Assembly (NCBI RefSeq): GCF_000964085.1
Contig: NZ_JZRB01000034.1
Span: 1-64,000 of the forward strand
Direction of reading: 5' to 3'
Length of the DNA: 64,000 bases
DNA from: Luteibacter yeojuensis
GTDB lineage: Bacteria > Pseudomonadota > Gammaproteobacteria > Xanthomonadales > Rhodanobacteraceae
Position numbers and translations under genes: made by a program. The notes beneath the pieces were generated by a model, which saw only the letters and a list, made by a program, of their open reading frames with translations, was not told where the DNA came from and searched no databases. Every line of letters begins with the position of its first letter. Within the stretch, counting starts at the first letter, position 1. Shown in pieces: positions 25,276 through 35,098 of the stretch.

Positions 25276-26172
25276 TTAGCCCGCGGCGTGCCCACTTGCC
25301 CGGGCCAACGCGAAAAAGGCGGCCACATAGTCGACGCGCACATCCACCTCTCGCACCCCAAGGTGGATTTGTTTGGCGATGCCCGCTTCGCCAAGCCGGA
25401 GTGCCACCAAGGGCATCTTTGCCGCGTATTCCTCGGCGAGCCAGCGCGGAAGCGCGGCAACGCCACGGCCGCTCGCCACCATCTGCATCATGATGTCGGT
25501 CGTCTCGATCGCCTTTTGCTTCCTGGGGCTGATACCTGCCGGCTGCAGAAACTGGCTGTAGATATCCAACCGGTCGAGCGTCACCGGATAGGTGATGAGC
25601 ACCTCGTTGGATAAGTCCTCAGGTTTCAACCATGCGTGCCCCGCCAGGGCGTGCGATTGACTGACGACGAGCACCTGCTCGTAATCGAACACAGGCTCGT
25701 AGTGAAGCCCCGCCTTGTACAGCGGATCGGGCGTGACAAGGAGGTCGATCTCATGCCCGAACAGTGCGCCGATCCCGCCGAACTGAAACTTCTGCTTCAC
25801 ATCGACATCGACCTCGGGCCACGCTTTCAAGTACGGCGAGACGATCTTCAGCAGCCATTGGTAGCAAGGATGGCATTCCATGCCAATCCGCAAAGTACCG
25901 CGTTCACCCTGCGCAAACTGACGCAGCCTGGCCTCGGCCAGCTCGAACTGAGGGATGAGCCGGTTGGCGGCCGCGAGAAGGTATTCGCCCGCCTGGGTCA
26001 GGCGCATGGAACGCCCCTGGCGTAGCCACAATTCCACGCCCAGTTCCCGCTCGAGCTTGCGCATGGTGTGGCTCAGTGCCGACTGGGTCAGGCACAGGAA
26101 CTCGGCGGCTTTGGTCAGCGAGCCTTGCTGCTCAACGGCGCGCAGGATGGTGAGATGTCCGCGCTCTAGCAT
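25276..26172 (-). CDS. metR: LysR-family regulator MetR
   Basis: A 298-residue LTTR with the MetR signature: [108 protein letters not shown] and IQ/MQMVASGRGVAALPRW. MetR senses homocysteine and activates methionine synthase genes. The start at 26172 (MLERGHL) is canonical, and it overlaps the upstream 70-codon gene by 7 nt. It is therefore the last gene of the riboswitch-headed operon, and the mesD cluster nearby is its likely target. Confidence 0.9.
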   Translation of the reverse strand: MLERGHLTILRAVEQQGSLTKAAEFLCLTQSALSHTMRKLERELGVELWLRQGRSMRLTQAGEYLLAAANRLIPQFELAEARLRQFAQGERGTLRIGMECHPCYQWLLKIVSPYLKAWPEVDVDVKQKFQFGGIGALFGHEIDLLVTPDPLYKAGLHYEPVFDYEQVLVVSQSHALAGHAWLKPEDLSNEVLITYPVTLDRLDIYSQFLQPAGISPRKQKAIETTDIMMQMVASGRGVAALPRWLAEEYAAKMPLVALRLGEAGIAKQIHLGVREVDVRVDYVAAFFALARASGHAAG

Positions 26173-26378
26173 GGTGCGCGCACCACCTTTTCGTAGACCT
26201 GGCATTGGGGATAGAGGCGTCGCGTGAGCACCAAAGCTTCCCGCCGGTTGCTGGCACGGATCCGCTCGACGAACACGCGTTCGCCGGATGCCGTCGGCGG
26301 CTCAAGCAGGGCCGTGGCCGTCGGCAAGGCGATGGCAGCGGGGGCGACGACGGTAACGAGGAAGACCGGCTTGGTCAT
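26166..26378 (-). CDS. small hypothetical protein between queH and metR
   Basis: A 70-residue protein. A hydrophobic N-terminus ([21 protein letters not shown]) is followed by a basic part with [25 protein letters not shown]. The last part resembles small proteins that gather a C-terminal YPxCxVYE strand, but I do not recognise the family. It overlaps queH by 4 nt and metR by 7 nt, so it is translated as part of the operon and is probably real. Confidence 0.6.
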   Translation of the reverse strand: MTKPVFLVTVVAPAAIALPTATALLEPPTASGERVFVERIRASNRREALVLTRRLYPQCQVYEKVVRAPC

Positions 26379-27043
26379 GCGCCCGCCTTCCCCTCGGCAT
26401 CATCGCCGTAGAACTGAACCCCCAACTGGATACGGTCGCGCCCCTGGGCCTTGCGGTGGCGATTGGTGTCCCGCAGCGAGTACACGCAGCCACAGTATTC
26501 TTGCTGGTAGAAGCGTTCACGCTTGCTGATCTCGATCATCCGTGAACTTCCGCCGCCCTTGCGCCAGTTGTAGTCCCAGTAGGCCACATCGTCATAAGGC
26601 GCCACGGCGCGGTGGCCCGAATCGTTGATCTGCCCCATGTTTTTCCAGCGGGAAATGCCCAGCGAGCTGGTCATGACCCGGAAGCCATGCTCGTGCGCAT
26701 AGAGCGCGGTGCGCTCGAAGCGCATGTCGAAGCACATGGTGCAGCGGATGCCGCGCTCCGGTTCGTTTTCCATGCCCTTCGCCCGGGCGAACCAGTTATC
26801 CGTGTCGTAATCGGCATCGATGAACGGCACGCCGTGCTTCTCGGCAAAACGGATGTTCTCATCCTTGCGCAGGAGGTATTCCTTCTGCGGATGGATGTTG
26901 GGGTTGTAGAAGAACACGGTGTAATCGATGCCGGACTCGACGAACGCTTCCATCAGTTCACCCGAGCATGGCGCGCAGCACGAGTGCAGCAGCAGCTTGT
27001 CCGCGCCGCCGGGCAGCACGAGCTTTTCTCGATGCGTACTCAT
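26375..27043 (-). CDS. queH: epoxyqueuosine reductase QueH
   Basis: A 222-residue QueH. The N-terminal [14 protein letters not shown] gives the paired cysteines. CTMCFDMR and a C-terminal [10 protein letters not shown] supply the remaining Fe-S/metal ligands. It performs the last step of tRNA queuosine synthesis without cobalamin, replacing the B12-dependent QueG. The start at 27043 (MSTHREK) overlaps mmsB by 4 nt; the longer frame is inside mmsB. Its place in an operon behind a cobalamin riboswitch fits the rule that such switches shut off B12-independent isozymes when B12 is present. Confidence 0.93.
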   Translation of the reverse strand: MSTHREKLVLPGGADKLLLHSCCAPCSGELMEAFVESGIDYTVFFYNPNIHPQKEYLLRKDENIRFAEKHGVPFIDADYDTDNWFARAKGMENEPERGIRCTMCFDMRFERTALYAHEHGFRVMTSSLGISRWKNMGQINDSGHRAVAPYDDVAYWDYNWRKGGGSSRMIEISKRERFYQQEYCGCVYSLRDTNRHRKAQGRDRIQLGVQFYGDDAEGKAGA

Positions 27044-27930
27044 GCGTCCGGCGCCGCCAGCTTCACGATGCTGGAGAAATCCAGCCCGCCGCGGCCCGCC
27101 TTGCTGTTGAGCGCATACAGGTTGCGGGCCAGCTCGCCCAACGGGATCGCCGCGCCCACCCCCATCGCAGCCTCGGCGGCAAGGCCAAGATCCTTGAGCA
27201 TGAGGTCGGTGCCGAAGCCACCGGTGTAGCCGCGTGATGCGGGCGCGTTCTCCAGTACGCCGGGCCATGGGTTGCAGACCTCGGTGGCCCAGCTGCGGCC
27301 GGTGCTCACGGCCATCATCTGTGACAGCACGGCGGGGTCCAAACCATGGGCCGCACCCAGGGCCAACGCTTCCCCAGTCACCGCCATGATGACGCCCAGC
27401 GCCATGTTGTTGCAGAGCTTGGCCACCTGGCCGGCGCCGCTGCCGCCTACGTGGAAGATGTTCTTGCCCATGGCGCCCAGCACGGGGCGCGCGCGCTCCA
27501 GCGCTTCGCTCGCGCCACCGACGATGAAGGTCAGCGTACCGGCGGCGGCACCGGCCGTGCCGCCCGAAACCGGCGCATCCAGCATGGCCAGGCCACGCGC
27601 GGCCGCGGCTTCGCTGACCTTCTTCGCGACGGCAGGTGCGATCGTGCTGCAGTCGATGACTAGCGCACCCTCCGGGATACGGGCAAGGATGCCGTCTGCC
27701 CCCAGGTACAGGCCCTCCACGTGCCGGCTGGCGGGCAGCATCGAGATGACCACCTCGGCGCCTGCCAAAGCGTCAGGCGCACTCGTCGCGGCCTGCGCGC
27801 CGTGGCCCACCGCCGTGGCCACGGCGTCGGGCAGCAGATCGAACACGCGCACCGCGTGGCCCGCCTTGAGGAGATTGGCGGCCATCGGCCCACCCATGTT
27901 GCCCAACCCGATAAAGGCGATCTGTGTCAT
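27040..27930 (-). CDS. mmsB: 3-hydroxyisobutyrate dehydrogenase
   Basis: A 296-residue beta-hydroxyacid dehydrogenase. The nucleotide loop is [19 protein letters not shown], the substrate motif is [22 protein letters not shown], catalytic Lys sits in [15 protein letters not shown], and the C-terminal [11 protein letters not shown] is typical of valine-pathway enzymes. It oxidises 3-hydroxyisobutyrate to methylmalonate semialdehyde, the substrate of MmsA in the same operon. It overlaps its neighbours by 4 nt at each end. Confidence 0.93.
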   Translation of the reverse strand: MTQIAFIGLGNMGGPMAANLLKAGHAVRVFDLLPDAVATAVGHGAQAATSAPDALAGAEVVISMLPASRHVEGLYLGADGILARIPEGALVIDCSTIAPAVAKKVSEAAAARGLAMLDAPVSGGTAGAAAGTLTFIVGGASEALERARPVLGAMGKNIFHVGGSGAGQVAKLCNNMALGVIMAVTGEALALGAAHGLDPAVLSQMMAVSTGRSWATEVCNPWPGVLENAPASRGYTGGFGTDLMLKDLGLAAEAAMGVGAAIPLGELARNLYALNSKAGRGGLDFSSIVKLAAPDA

Positions 27931-29099
27931 TGGGGTGTTGCTCCTGGAACGGTTGGAGCGCCAAGGGAGGCGAGCGGATGATGCGCCGCGTCCCACGTCG
28001 CTTTGAGAAAGTCATCGGCCCACGCGCTCGATGCGTCAGCCACGGTCGCCGGGTGCCAATGCGGCTGGCGGTCCTTGTCGATAAGCAAGGCGCGAATGCC
28101 TTCCATGAAATCGCCATGGGCTGCGCAATGCAGCGCGACGACGTACTCGAGGCGGAACACATCGGCTAACGACATCCCGCCCGCGCGATGCTGTAGCTCA
28201 TAGGCCAGGCGCGCCGAGCCGGGGGCCCCCGCCGCGAGGGCATCCCTGGCCGTGGCCAACCACGGGTCATCGCCTTCCATGCCGAGGATGCCGCGGGTCA
28301 TATCGTCCAGGCTTCCGCTCGCCACGATGGCGGCGATGCTCGCCTGGTGGGCCTGCAGCGGGCCCGGCGCAGCGGGCGACGCGAAACTGGCCAGGAGGGC
28401 GTCCACCGTGCGCGCGTTCGCACCGGGGTCGCTGCTCCAAGGCCCGGCGGCCAACCCGTCCAGCACGGCATCGTGCCGGTCGCTGGTGATATGGATATCG
28501 GCCAGGTTCGCGTAAATGGCGTCGCCGGCGTTGAGGGTCGCGCCGGTGAGGGCGAGGAACAGGCCGGTGCGCAGGGGCACGCGATGCAGCAACCAGCTGC
28601 CGCCGACGTCCGGGAACAGCCCGATGCTGATCTCGGGAAACGCAAGCCGCGAGCGCTCGGTGACCACGCGGTGCCCCGCGCCGGCCATCAGGCCCATCCC
28701 GCCGCCCATCACGATGCCATGGCCCCAGCACACGATGGGCTTGGGGTAGGTGTGGATGCGGTAGTCCAGGCGATACTCAACGGCGAAAAATTCGCTGGCG
28801 TAGCGGTTCTCGCGGATATCGGTATGCCCGGCCTCGCGATACGCCTGCATGGATCGATAGAGCCCGTGCAGGTCACCGCCCGCGCAGAAGGCCTTTTCCC
28901 CGGCACCTTGCAGCACCACGACGGCGATGGCGTCGTCATCGGCCCACGCCGCCAGGCGCTCGTCGAGCAAGCGCGCCATGTCGAGCGACAAGCCGTTAAG
29001 CGTGCGCGGCGCATTGAGCGTGGCGATGCCGAGGCGGAACGCGCCCGCGGGCCGCTCTTCGAAAAGTACGGGGCTTTCCTCGTTCATGCGTTCGTCCAT
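27927..29099 (-). CDS. 3-hydroxyisobutyryl-CoA hydrolase
   Basis: A 390-residue crotonase-superfamily hydrolase of the HIBYL-CoA type. FCAGGDLHGLYRS and GHGIVMGGGMGLMAGAGHRVVTERSRLAFPEISIGLFPDVGGSW carry the oxyanion hole and the Glu/Asp of the family. The C-terminal HIBCH extension is present (ADVFRLEYVVALHCAAHGDFMEGIRALLIDKDRQPHW). It releases free 3-hydroxyisobutyrate in valine degradation. The start is either 29099 or MNEES at 29087; both overlap the hydratase gene. Confidence 0.92.
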   Translation of the reverse strand: MDERMNEESPVLFEERPAGAFRLGIATLNAPRTLNGLSLDMARLLDERLAAWADDDAIAVVVLQGAGEKAFCAGGDLHGLYRSMQAYREAGHTDIRENRYASEFFAVEYRLDYRIHTYPKPIVCWGHGIVMGGGMGLMAGAGHRVVTERSRLAFPEISIGLFPDVGGSWLLHRVPLRTGLFLALTGATLNAGDAIYANLADIHITSDRHDAVLDGLAAGPWSSDPGANARTVDALLASFASPAAPGPLQAHQASIAAIVASGSLDDMTRGILGMEGDDPWLATARDALAAGAPGSARLAYELQHRAGGMSLADVFRLEYVVALHCAAHGDFMEGIRALLIDKDRQPHWHPATVADASSAWADDFLKATWDAAHHPLASLGAPTVPGATPQ

Positions 29100-29878
29100 A
29101 CGGGCGCGCGCTTGTCGAGGAAGGCCTGCACGCCCTCGCGCTGGTCGGCCGTGTCGAACAGGTCGACGAAGGCCTCGCGCTCGGCCACCAGCGCCGTCGA
29201 CAACGGCTGGGAACGCGTGGCCTGCACGAGGCGTTTGCAGGCGGCAAGGCTCACCGGGCTCTGCTTCGTCGCCTTCTCCGCCCAGGCCAGCGCGAGCGCC
29301 TTGCCCTCGCCCTTTGGCGCCACCGCTTCCACGAGGCCGATGCGCTCGGCCGTGGTCGCGTCAACGCGTTCCCCAAGCAGGATCATCCGCTTGGCCCAGC
29401 CTTCACCAACGAGGCGAGCCAGGTTCTGCGTACCGCCAGCACAGGGCAGCAGGCCCACGCTTGCCTCCGGCAGGGCCATCTGCGCGTGGGCCTCGGCGAT
29501 GCGCAGGTCGCACGCCAAAGCGCATTCGAGCCCCCCGCCCATGGCGTAGCCGTTGATGGCGGCGATGCTTACGCCCCGAAATGCCGACAGCGTCTCGAAG
29601 GCTTCGCCGAACCGCCGTGCGGCTTCACGGGCCACGGCCTTGTCGCCATCGGCGAACTGCTTCAGGTCCGCGCCGGCCGAGAAGAACTTCTCGCCGTCGC
29701 CCGTGATCACCAACGCGTAGACGGAGCGATCGGCATCCAGCGCGCGGACCAGGTCACGCAGGCCGGCGAGGCTCTCGCGCGTCCAGGTGTGCGCGGGCGG
29801 GTTGGTGAGCGTGATGACTGCCGTGTGCCCTTCGTAGGCGACATGCAGGCCCGGGTAGGCCGTCTCCGCGTGACTCAT
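29084..29878 (-). CDS. enoyl-CoA hydratase (methacrylyl-CoA hydration)
   Basis: A 264-residue crotonase. FFSAGADLKQFADGD and AINGYAMGGGLECALACDLRIAEAHAQMALPEASVGLLPCAGGTQNLARLVG contain the oxyanion-hole glycines and the catalytic acid region. Context makes methacrylyl-CoA the likely substrate, between the acyl-CoA dehydrogenase and HIBYL-CoA hydrolase steps. The start at 29878 (MSHAETAY) overlaps the dehydrogenase stop by 4 nt; the longer frame lies in that gene. Confidence 0.9.
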   Translation of the reverse strand: MSHAETAYPGLHVAYEGHTAVITLTNPPAHTWTRESLAGLRDLVRALDADRSVYALVITGDGEKFFSAGADLKQFADGDKAVAREAARRFGEAFETLSAFRGVSIAAINGYAMGGGLECALACDLRIAEAHAQMALPEASVGLLPCAGGTQNLARLVGEGWAKRMILLGERVDATTAERIGLVEAVAPKGEGKALALAWAEKATKQSPVSLAACKRLVQATRSQPLSTALVAEREAFVDLFDTADQREGVQAFLDKRAPVWTNA

Positions 29879-31062
29879 CGCAATTCCTCGTCGGTGTTGA
29901 GCAGGTGGCGCGCCACGATGACGCGCATGATTTCGTTCGTGCCTTCCAGGATCTGGTGCACGCGGCAATCGCGCAGCAGCCGTTCCACGGGGTACTCACG
30001 GATGTAGCCGTAGCCGCCGTGGATTTGCAGGGCGTCGTTGCAGATGGCAAACCCGGCGTCGGTCGCAAAGCGCTTGGCCATCGCGCACCACACGGTGGCA
30101 TCGTGGCTGCGGGCGTCGAGCTTGCGGGCTGCGGTGTGCACCATCTGCCGCGCGGCGACCAGGTCCGTCGCCATGTCGGCGAGCTTGAACTGCAGCGCCT
30201 GGAATTCCGCCAGCTTCTTGCCGAACTGGCGGCGCTCGCCCATGTAGCGGCGTGCGGCATCAAGCGCACCTTGCGCTGCGCCGAGCGAGCAGGCGGCGAT
30301 GTTCAGGCGGCCACCGTCGAGGCCTTTCATGGCGATACGGAAGCCCTCGCCTTCGGCACCGAGCCGGTGGTCGGCAGGGATGCGCACGCCATCGAACGTG
30401 ACGCCACGCGTGGGCTGGCTGTGCCATCCCATCTTCTCTTCGTTGCGTCCGTAGCTGATGCCTTCGGCATCCGCCGGCACGGCAAAGGCCGTGATGCCCT
30501 TGGGCCCATCGCCACCGGTGCGTGCCATCACCACCAGCATGTCGGTAGCACCGGCGCCGGAGATGAAAGCCTTGCTGCCGTGGAGCACGTAGTGGTCGCC
30601 GTCGCGTTCCGCCCGTGTACGCAGGGAACCGGCATCGGAGCCCGCGCCCGGCTCGGTCAGGCAATACGATGCGAGCCGGGCACCGCTAGCGAGCGCCGGT
30701 GACCACGCGTCGCGCAACGCTGGCGAGGCATGCGCTGCCAGCATCCACGTGGCCATGTTGTGGATACTGATGAATGCGGCCGTTGACGGATCCACCGCCG
30801 CCAGTTCTTCGAACACGATGGCGGCGTCCAGGCGCGTGAGCCCCGAGCCGCCCGCTTGCTCGGGCACGTAGAGCCCGCAGAAGCCCAGTTCCCCGGCTTT
30901 GCCGATGGCGGTGCGGGGGAACTCGCTTTCGGCGTCCCAGTGCGCGGCGTGCGGGCCGAGTTCGGCGAGCGCGAACTCGCGCGCCGCCTCCCGGTACGCC
31001 GCCTGCTCGTCACTGAGCCCCACCGCGCCCGGCGTGGCATGCATATCCATGGCGGCGGCCAT
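29875..31062 (-). CDS. isobutyryl-CoA-type acyl-CoA dehydrogenase
   Basis: A 395-residue flavin acyl-CoA dehydrogenase. Family signatures are CLTEPGAGSDAGSLRTRAERDGDHYVLHGSKAFISGAG and, at the C-terminus, QIHGGYGYIREYPVERLLRDCRVHQILEGTNEIMRVIVAR, with the catalytic-base Glu in EGTNEI. It oxidises isobutyryl-CoA to methacrylyl-CoA in this valine operon. Its ATG shares a base with the mmsA stop (TGATG), so translation is coupled. An alternative start is MDMHATPG five codons in. Confidence 0.9.
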   Translation of the reverse strand: MAAAMDMHATPGAVGLSDEQAAYREAAREFALAELGPHAAHWDAESEFPRTAIGKAGELGFCGLYVPEQAGGSGLTRLDAAIVFEELAAVDPSTAAFISIHNMATWMLAAHASPALRDAWSPALASGARLASYCLTEPGAGSDAGSLRTRAERDGDHYVLHGSKAFISGAGATDMLVVMARTGGDGPKGITAFAVPADAEGISYGRNEEKMGWHSQPTRGVTFDGVRIPADHRLGAEGEGFRIAMKGLDGGRLNIAACSLGAAQGALDAARRYMGERRQFGKKLAEFQALQFKLADMATDLVAARQMVHTAARKLDARSHDATVWCAMAKRFATDAGFAICNDALQIHGGYGYIREYPVERLLRDCRVHQILEGTNEIMRVIVARHLLNTDEELR

Positions 31063-32585
31063 CAGCGCAGGTGGATCGTGGTGTTGACGCCGGCGCTGAG
31101 CGTCTCATCATCGAACCACCGCTGCGTCACCGTCTTCGTCTGCGTGTAGAACTGGATGACCTGCTTGCCGTACGGGCCCAGGTCGCCCAGCTTGGAAGCA
31201 CGCGAGCCCGTGAACGAGAACAGCGGGACGGGCACCGGGATAGGCACGTTGATGCCGACCTGGCCCACGTCGATGTCCTCCTGGAAGCGCCGCGCGGCGG
31301 CACCGCTCTGGGTGAACACGGCCGTACCGTTGCCGTTCGGGTTCGCATTGACCAGCGCGATGGCGTCATCCAGCGAGTCCGCGGCCAGGATCACCAGCAC
31401 GGGGCCGAAGATCTCCTCGTCGTAGATGCGCATGCCGGGCTGCACGCCCGAGAAGATCGTGGGGCCCACGAAGTTGCCGTCATCGAAGCCCGGGACGGAC
31501 GGCTTGCGGCCATCGAGTTCCAGGGTCGCACCCTGTTCCACGCCGGCGGCGATCAGCGCTTCCACGCGATCGCGGGCGGCGCAGGAAATCAGCGGCCCCA
31601 CATCCGTGCCCGCTTCCGTGCCAGCGTTGACCTTGAGCGTGCGCGCCTTGGCCACGAGATCGGGAATCCAGCGGCTCGCCTCGCCCACCAGCACGGCAGT
31701 GGAGGCAGCCATGCAACGCTGCCCGGCCGCGCCAAACGCCGCACCCGCCAGCGCGTTGAGCGTCTGCTCCTTGTTCGCATCAGGCAGCACCACCGCGTGG
31801 TTCTTCGCGCCCATCATGCACTGGGCGCGCTTGCCCGCCAGCGTGGCACGCTGGTAGACGTGCGTGCCCACGCGCGTGGAACCCACGAACGAGATGGCCT
31901 TGATGGTGGGGTGGTCGCACAACGCGTTCACCACGTCCTCGCCACCGTGCACCACGTTCAGAACGCCCTTGGGGATACCGGCCTCCAGCGCGAGTTCCAC
32001 GAGCCGCATGGTGACCATGGGATCCTGCTCGGAGGGCTTCAGCACGAAGGTGTTGCCCGTGGCGATGGCCATCGGGAACATCCAGAGCGGAATCATGGCC
32101 GGGAAGTTGAATGGCGTGATGCCGGCACAGACGCCGAGCGGCTGCAGCAGCGTGTACGTATCGACGCCGTTGGCGACGTTGTTGGCCAGTTCGCCGAGCT
32201 GCAGGTTGCCGATGGCCGCGGCGTGTTCCACCACTTCCAGGCCACGGAACACATCGCCCTCGGCATCCGGCAGCGTCTTGCCCTGTTCCGCCGTCAGCAA
32301 CGCGGCCAGCTCGCCCATGTGCTCGCGGATAAGCTGCTGGTACTTCAGGAAGATGCGGGCACGCGTGCCGATCGGCGTCTTGCGCCAGGTCTTGAACGCC
32401 TCGGCGGCGGCCGCCACGGCGGCGTCCACCTCGGCGTGGGTGGCGAAGGGCACGCGGGCCAGCACGGCCTGCGTGGCCGGATTGACCACCGGGCGCCAGT
32501 CGTTCGTGGTGGATTCCACGAAGGCGCCATCGATGAGGAGCTTTACCGTCGCGACGGTGGGGTTTGCCTGGTCGAACTTGTTCAT
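31062..32585 (-). CDS. mmsA: methylmalonate-semialdehyde dehydrogenase (CoA-acylating)
   Basis: A 507-residue aldehyde dehydrogenase of the MmsA type. [46 protein letters not shown] and catalytic-Cys [17 protein letters not shown] are visible. It makes propionyl-CoA from methylmalonate semialdehyde. The start at 32585 (MNKFDQANP) is canonical with CGGAGACACG upstream; the frame further upstream runs through the riboswitch. As the first gene of the operon, its 131-nt leader directly follows the cobalamin aptamer. Confidence 0.93.
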   Translation of the reverse strand: MNKFDQANPTVATVKLLIDGAFVESTTNDWRPVVNPATQAVLARVPFATHAEVDAAVAAAAEAFKTWRKTPIGTRARIFLKYQQLIREHMGELAALLTAEQGKTLPDAEGDVFRGLEVVEHAAAIGNLQLGELANNVANGVDTYTLLQPLGVCAGITPFNFPAMIPLWMFPMAIATGNTFVLKPSEQDPMVTMRLVELALEAGIPKGVLNVVHGGEDVVNALCDHPTIKAISFVGSTRVGTHVYQRATLAGKRAQCMMGAKNHAVVLPDANKEQTLNALAGAAFGAAGQRCMAASTAVLVGEASRWIPDLVAKARTLKVNAGTEAGTDVGPLISCAARDRVEALIAAGVEQGATLELDGRKPSVPGFDDGNFVGPTIFSGVQPGMRIYDEEIFGPVLVILAADSLDDAIALVNANPNGNGTAVFTQSGAAARRFQEDIDVGQVGINVPIPVPVPLFSFTGSRASKLGDLGPYGKQVIQFYTQTKTVTQRWFDDETLSAGVNTTIHLR

Positions 32586-32721
32586 GGTCGTGTCTCCGAA
32601 TCGCACACCCGCGAAATGAGCGGGCGGAGGAGACAAGACGACACAGGGCGACGGGCAACCGCGGCCTGGATCAGCTCGCCTGGTTGCCCTCCGCAACACC
32701 CGGGAACAGCGCATACGCGCC

Positions 32722-32912
32722 GACACAGGCCGGTCTCCGGGCTTGCGAGCGGGGCCAAGGCCCCACCCCGGCGCCTTCCCGCGCATCTGCGCAGTGGCGT
32801 GTCGCCGGGTGTTCTCGCCTACCGTTGCGGGGGCAGCGCCGGATTGGGGTGGTGGCACCCGGACCGGCTTCCCGTTTCACCCTGCGCACTGAGGCAGCGG
32901 CAGGACACCTGT
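32722..32912 (-). promoter_or_regulatory. cobalamin riboswitch upstream of the mmsA-queH-metR operon
   Basis: Read on the minus strand from 32912 to 32722, the conserved cobalamin-aptamer blocks occur in order: GGTGTCCTGCC, ACGGGAAGCCGGT (about 32863-32876), AATCCGGCGCTGCCCCCGCAACGGT (32821-32845) and the B12 box AGCCCGGAGACCGGC (32729-32743). Spacing and order match RF00174. The downstream gene on that strand is mmsA, 137 nt away; mesD ends 68 nt upstream. Such switches are usually OFF when adenosylcobalamin binds. Confidence 0.92.
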
Positions 32913-32979
32913 GATTCCACCAGTGTGGCCGGGGCGGCGCCCCTCGGCAAGCTGCACTGCGGAATATCGAGCCGCGGCG

Positions 32980-34008
32980 TCAGCTCGACAGCTCGCCACG
33001 GACGATGGCCGCGCCTGCGCTGAGCGCATGGAGCTTGTCCCGGGCCACGTCACGCGGCAACGGCGCCATGCCACAGTTGGTCGAGGGGTAGAGCTTATCG
33101 GGGTCGACGAACTGCAGCGCCTTGCGCAGCGTGCTGGCGACCTCTTCGGGCGTCTCGACAGTCTGTGAGGCAACGTCGATCGCGCCCACCATCACCTTTT
33201 TGCCCCGCACCAGCTCGACGAGGTCGATGGGGACTTTCGAGTTGTGGCACTCCAGCGAGATGATGTCGATGTTCGAGCGCTGGAGTTTGGGGAACGACTC
33301 CTCGTACTGGCGCCATTCCGAGCCAAGCGTCTTCTTCCAGTCGGTATTCGCCTTGATGCCGTAGCCATAGCAGATGTGCACCGCCGTCTCGCACTTCAGA
33401 CCTTCGATGGCGCGCTCGAGCGCGGCGACGCCCCAATCGTTCACCTCGTCGAAGAAGACATTGAATGCCGGTTCGTCGAACTGGATGATGTCAACGCCAG
33501 CGGCTTCCAGCTCCCTGGCTTCCTGGTTCAGGAGTTTGGCGAATTCCCAGGCCAGCTTTTCCCGGCTTTTGTAGTGCGCGTCGTAGAGGGTGTCGATCAT
33601 GGTCATGGGGCCGGGCAGCGCCCATTTGATGGGCTGCCGGGTCTGTTGCCGAAGGAACTTGGCATCCTCGACGAAGACCGGCCTGGGCCGGCTCACCGCG
33701 CCCACCACGGTCGGCACGCTCGCGTCGTAGCGGTCGCGGATCCGGACCGTCTCGCGCTTCTCGAAATCGACGCCTTCGAGGTGCTCGATGAAGGTGGTGA
33801 CGAAGTGCTGGCGTGTTTGCTCACCGTCGCTAACGATGTCGATGCCTGCGACCTGCTGCTCGTGCAGGGACAGGCGCAAGGCATCCTGCTTGCCCTCGAT
33901 GAGCTGCTGGTCCTGGAGTTTCCAGGGCGACCAGAGTTGTTCAGGCTGTGCAAGCCAGGAGGGCTTCGGCAGGCTGCCGGCGGTGGACGTCGGGAGAATC
34001 TTATTCAT
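32980..34008 (-). CDS. mesD: core methionine synthase MesD
   Basis: A 342-residue protein equal to the C-terminal catalytic half of MetE only; the N-terminal folate-binding domain is absent. Zinc/homocysteine motifs are HICYGYG, SLECHNSK and STNCGMAPLPRD. The adjacent DUF1852 gene identifies it as MesD, the aerobic folate-independent family shown genetically to need MesX and oxygen rather than methylfolate or cobalamin. The methyl donor is unknown. It lies 27 nt after mesX and just upstream of, but not under, the cobalamin riboswitch. Confidence 0.88.
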   Translation of the reverse strand: MNKILPTSTAGSLPKPSWLAQPEQLWSPWKLQDQQLIEGKQDALRLSLHEQQVAGIDIVSDGEQTRQHFVTTFIEHLEGVDFEKRETVRIRDRYDASVPTVVGAVSRPRPVFVEDAKFLRQQTRQPIKWALPGPMTMIDTLYDAHYKSREKLAWEFAKLLNQEARELEAAGVDIIQFDEPAFNVFFDEVNDWGVAALERAIEGLKCETAVHICYGYGIKANTDWKKTLGSEWRQYEESFPKLQRSNIDIISLECHNSKVPIDLVELVRGKKVMVGAIDVASQTVETPEEVASTLRKALQFVDPDKLYPSTNCGMAPLPRDVARDKLHALSAGAAIVRGELSS

Positions 34009-34035
34009 GGATGGATGGGTTTCTTATGCGTGTGA

Positions 34036-35019
34036 TCAGGCAGCGCAGCTGGCAGCCCACTGGTCGAGGATGGCCTGGTAAGGCTTGATGAAATGCTGGT
34101 GCGTGAATTCGCCCTGCTTGATGGCCAGCTGGCTGCGCTCCTCGCGGTCGTAGACGATGCGGGTCAGCGAGTAGTCCTGGTGTTTCAGGCTCGGCTGGAA
34201 CGTGTGCCCCGCCGCGGAGTTCGCGTTGTAAATCTCGGGGCGGTAGATCTTCTGGAACGTCTCCATGGTGCTGATGAGGCTGATCAGCTCGAGGTTGGAA
34301 TACGCGCCGAGCAGGTCGCCACGGAAATAGAGCGCCAGGGGCGCCACCGCGCCTGGCGGCATGAAGAAGCGGACCTGCATTCCCATTTTTTCGAAGTACT
34401 GGTCGGTGGATGAGAATTCGTTCTGCTGGTACTCCAGCCCAAGGATGGGGTGGTACGTTCCCGTCCGCCGGTAGGTTTTGCTGCTGGAGGCGCTGATGCA
34501 GATGACGGGGGGCTTATGGAAGTTCGCCTTGTAAGCGTCCGAGCTGAGGAAATGCTTGAAGAGCTTGCCATGCAGCTCGCCGAAGCCCTCAGGCGCCGCA
34601 AATGTCGGCCGATCCCGGTTGTAGGCCGGCAACAGGACACTGAAGTCGTAGTCACGCACGTAAGACGAGAAGTTGTTTCCCACCATGCCGTCGATGCGTG
34701 CACCGGTTTCTTTGTCGACAATGGTCGTCTGCAGGACCTCGATCAGCGGGAAGGCGTGGTCGATATCCGCGGGATCCACCGCCATCTCCACGGAGATGAT
34801 GTCCAGCTCCACCGCGTAACGATCGGACCTGGGGTTATCCCAGTGCGCCAGAGCATTGAAGCGGTTGTCGATCATCGCCAGGGTATTGCGGAGGTTTTCC
34901 TCGCGACGCTCCCCACGAGCCAGGTTCGCGAAGTTCGTGGTGATACGCGTGCTTTCCGACGGGCGGTAATCTTCGTCGAATCGCGTCTTTTTGATGCGGA
35001 AGGTGAATTCCCTGCTCAT
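34036..35019 (-). CDS. mesX: MesX (DUF1852), partner of MesD
   Basis: A 327-residue DUF1852 protein: REFTFRIKKTRFDEDYRPSESTRITTNFANLARGERREENLRNTLAMIDNRFN near the start and PSLKHQDYSLTRIVYDREERSQLAIKQGEFTHQHFIKPYQAILDQW at the end. The family is required with MesD for methionine synthesis and is thought to supply or process the methyl group with oxygen. It carries no recognised cofactor motif. It lies 79 nt downstream of the flavin reductase, so the three genes probably form one transcript. Confidence 0.9.
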   Translation of the reverse strand: MSREFTFRIKKTRFDEDYRPSESTRITTNFANLARGERREENLRNTLAMIDNRFNALAHWDNPRSDRYAVELDIISVEMAVDPADIDHAFPLIEVLQTTIVDKETGARIDGMVGNNFSSYVRDYDFSVLLPAYNRDRPTFAAPEGFGELHGKLFKHFLSSDAYKANFHKPPVICISASSSKTYRRTGTYHPILGLEYQQNEFSSTDQYFEKMGMQVRFFMPPGAVAPLALYFRGDLLGAYSNLELISLISTMETFQKIYRPEIYNANSAAGHTFQPSLKHQDYSLTRIVYDREERSQLAIKQGEFTHQHFIKPYQAILDQWAASCAA

Positions 35020-35098
35020 GGTTGTGTAACACCCTTGGTTCGTGGCCGGGACATGGACCTGCCTGTGGAATTTTAAGAACGACGAACGGCCCGGCGCT

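Noticed and set aside
32722-34008. Cobalamin riboswitch as the control element of mesD
   Set aside because: mesD is on the same strand but upstream of the aptamer; the aptamer's 3' side faces mmsA. Control of mesD could only be indirect, for example through MetR.
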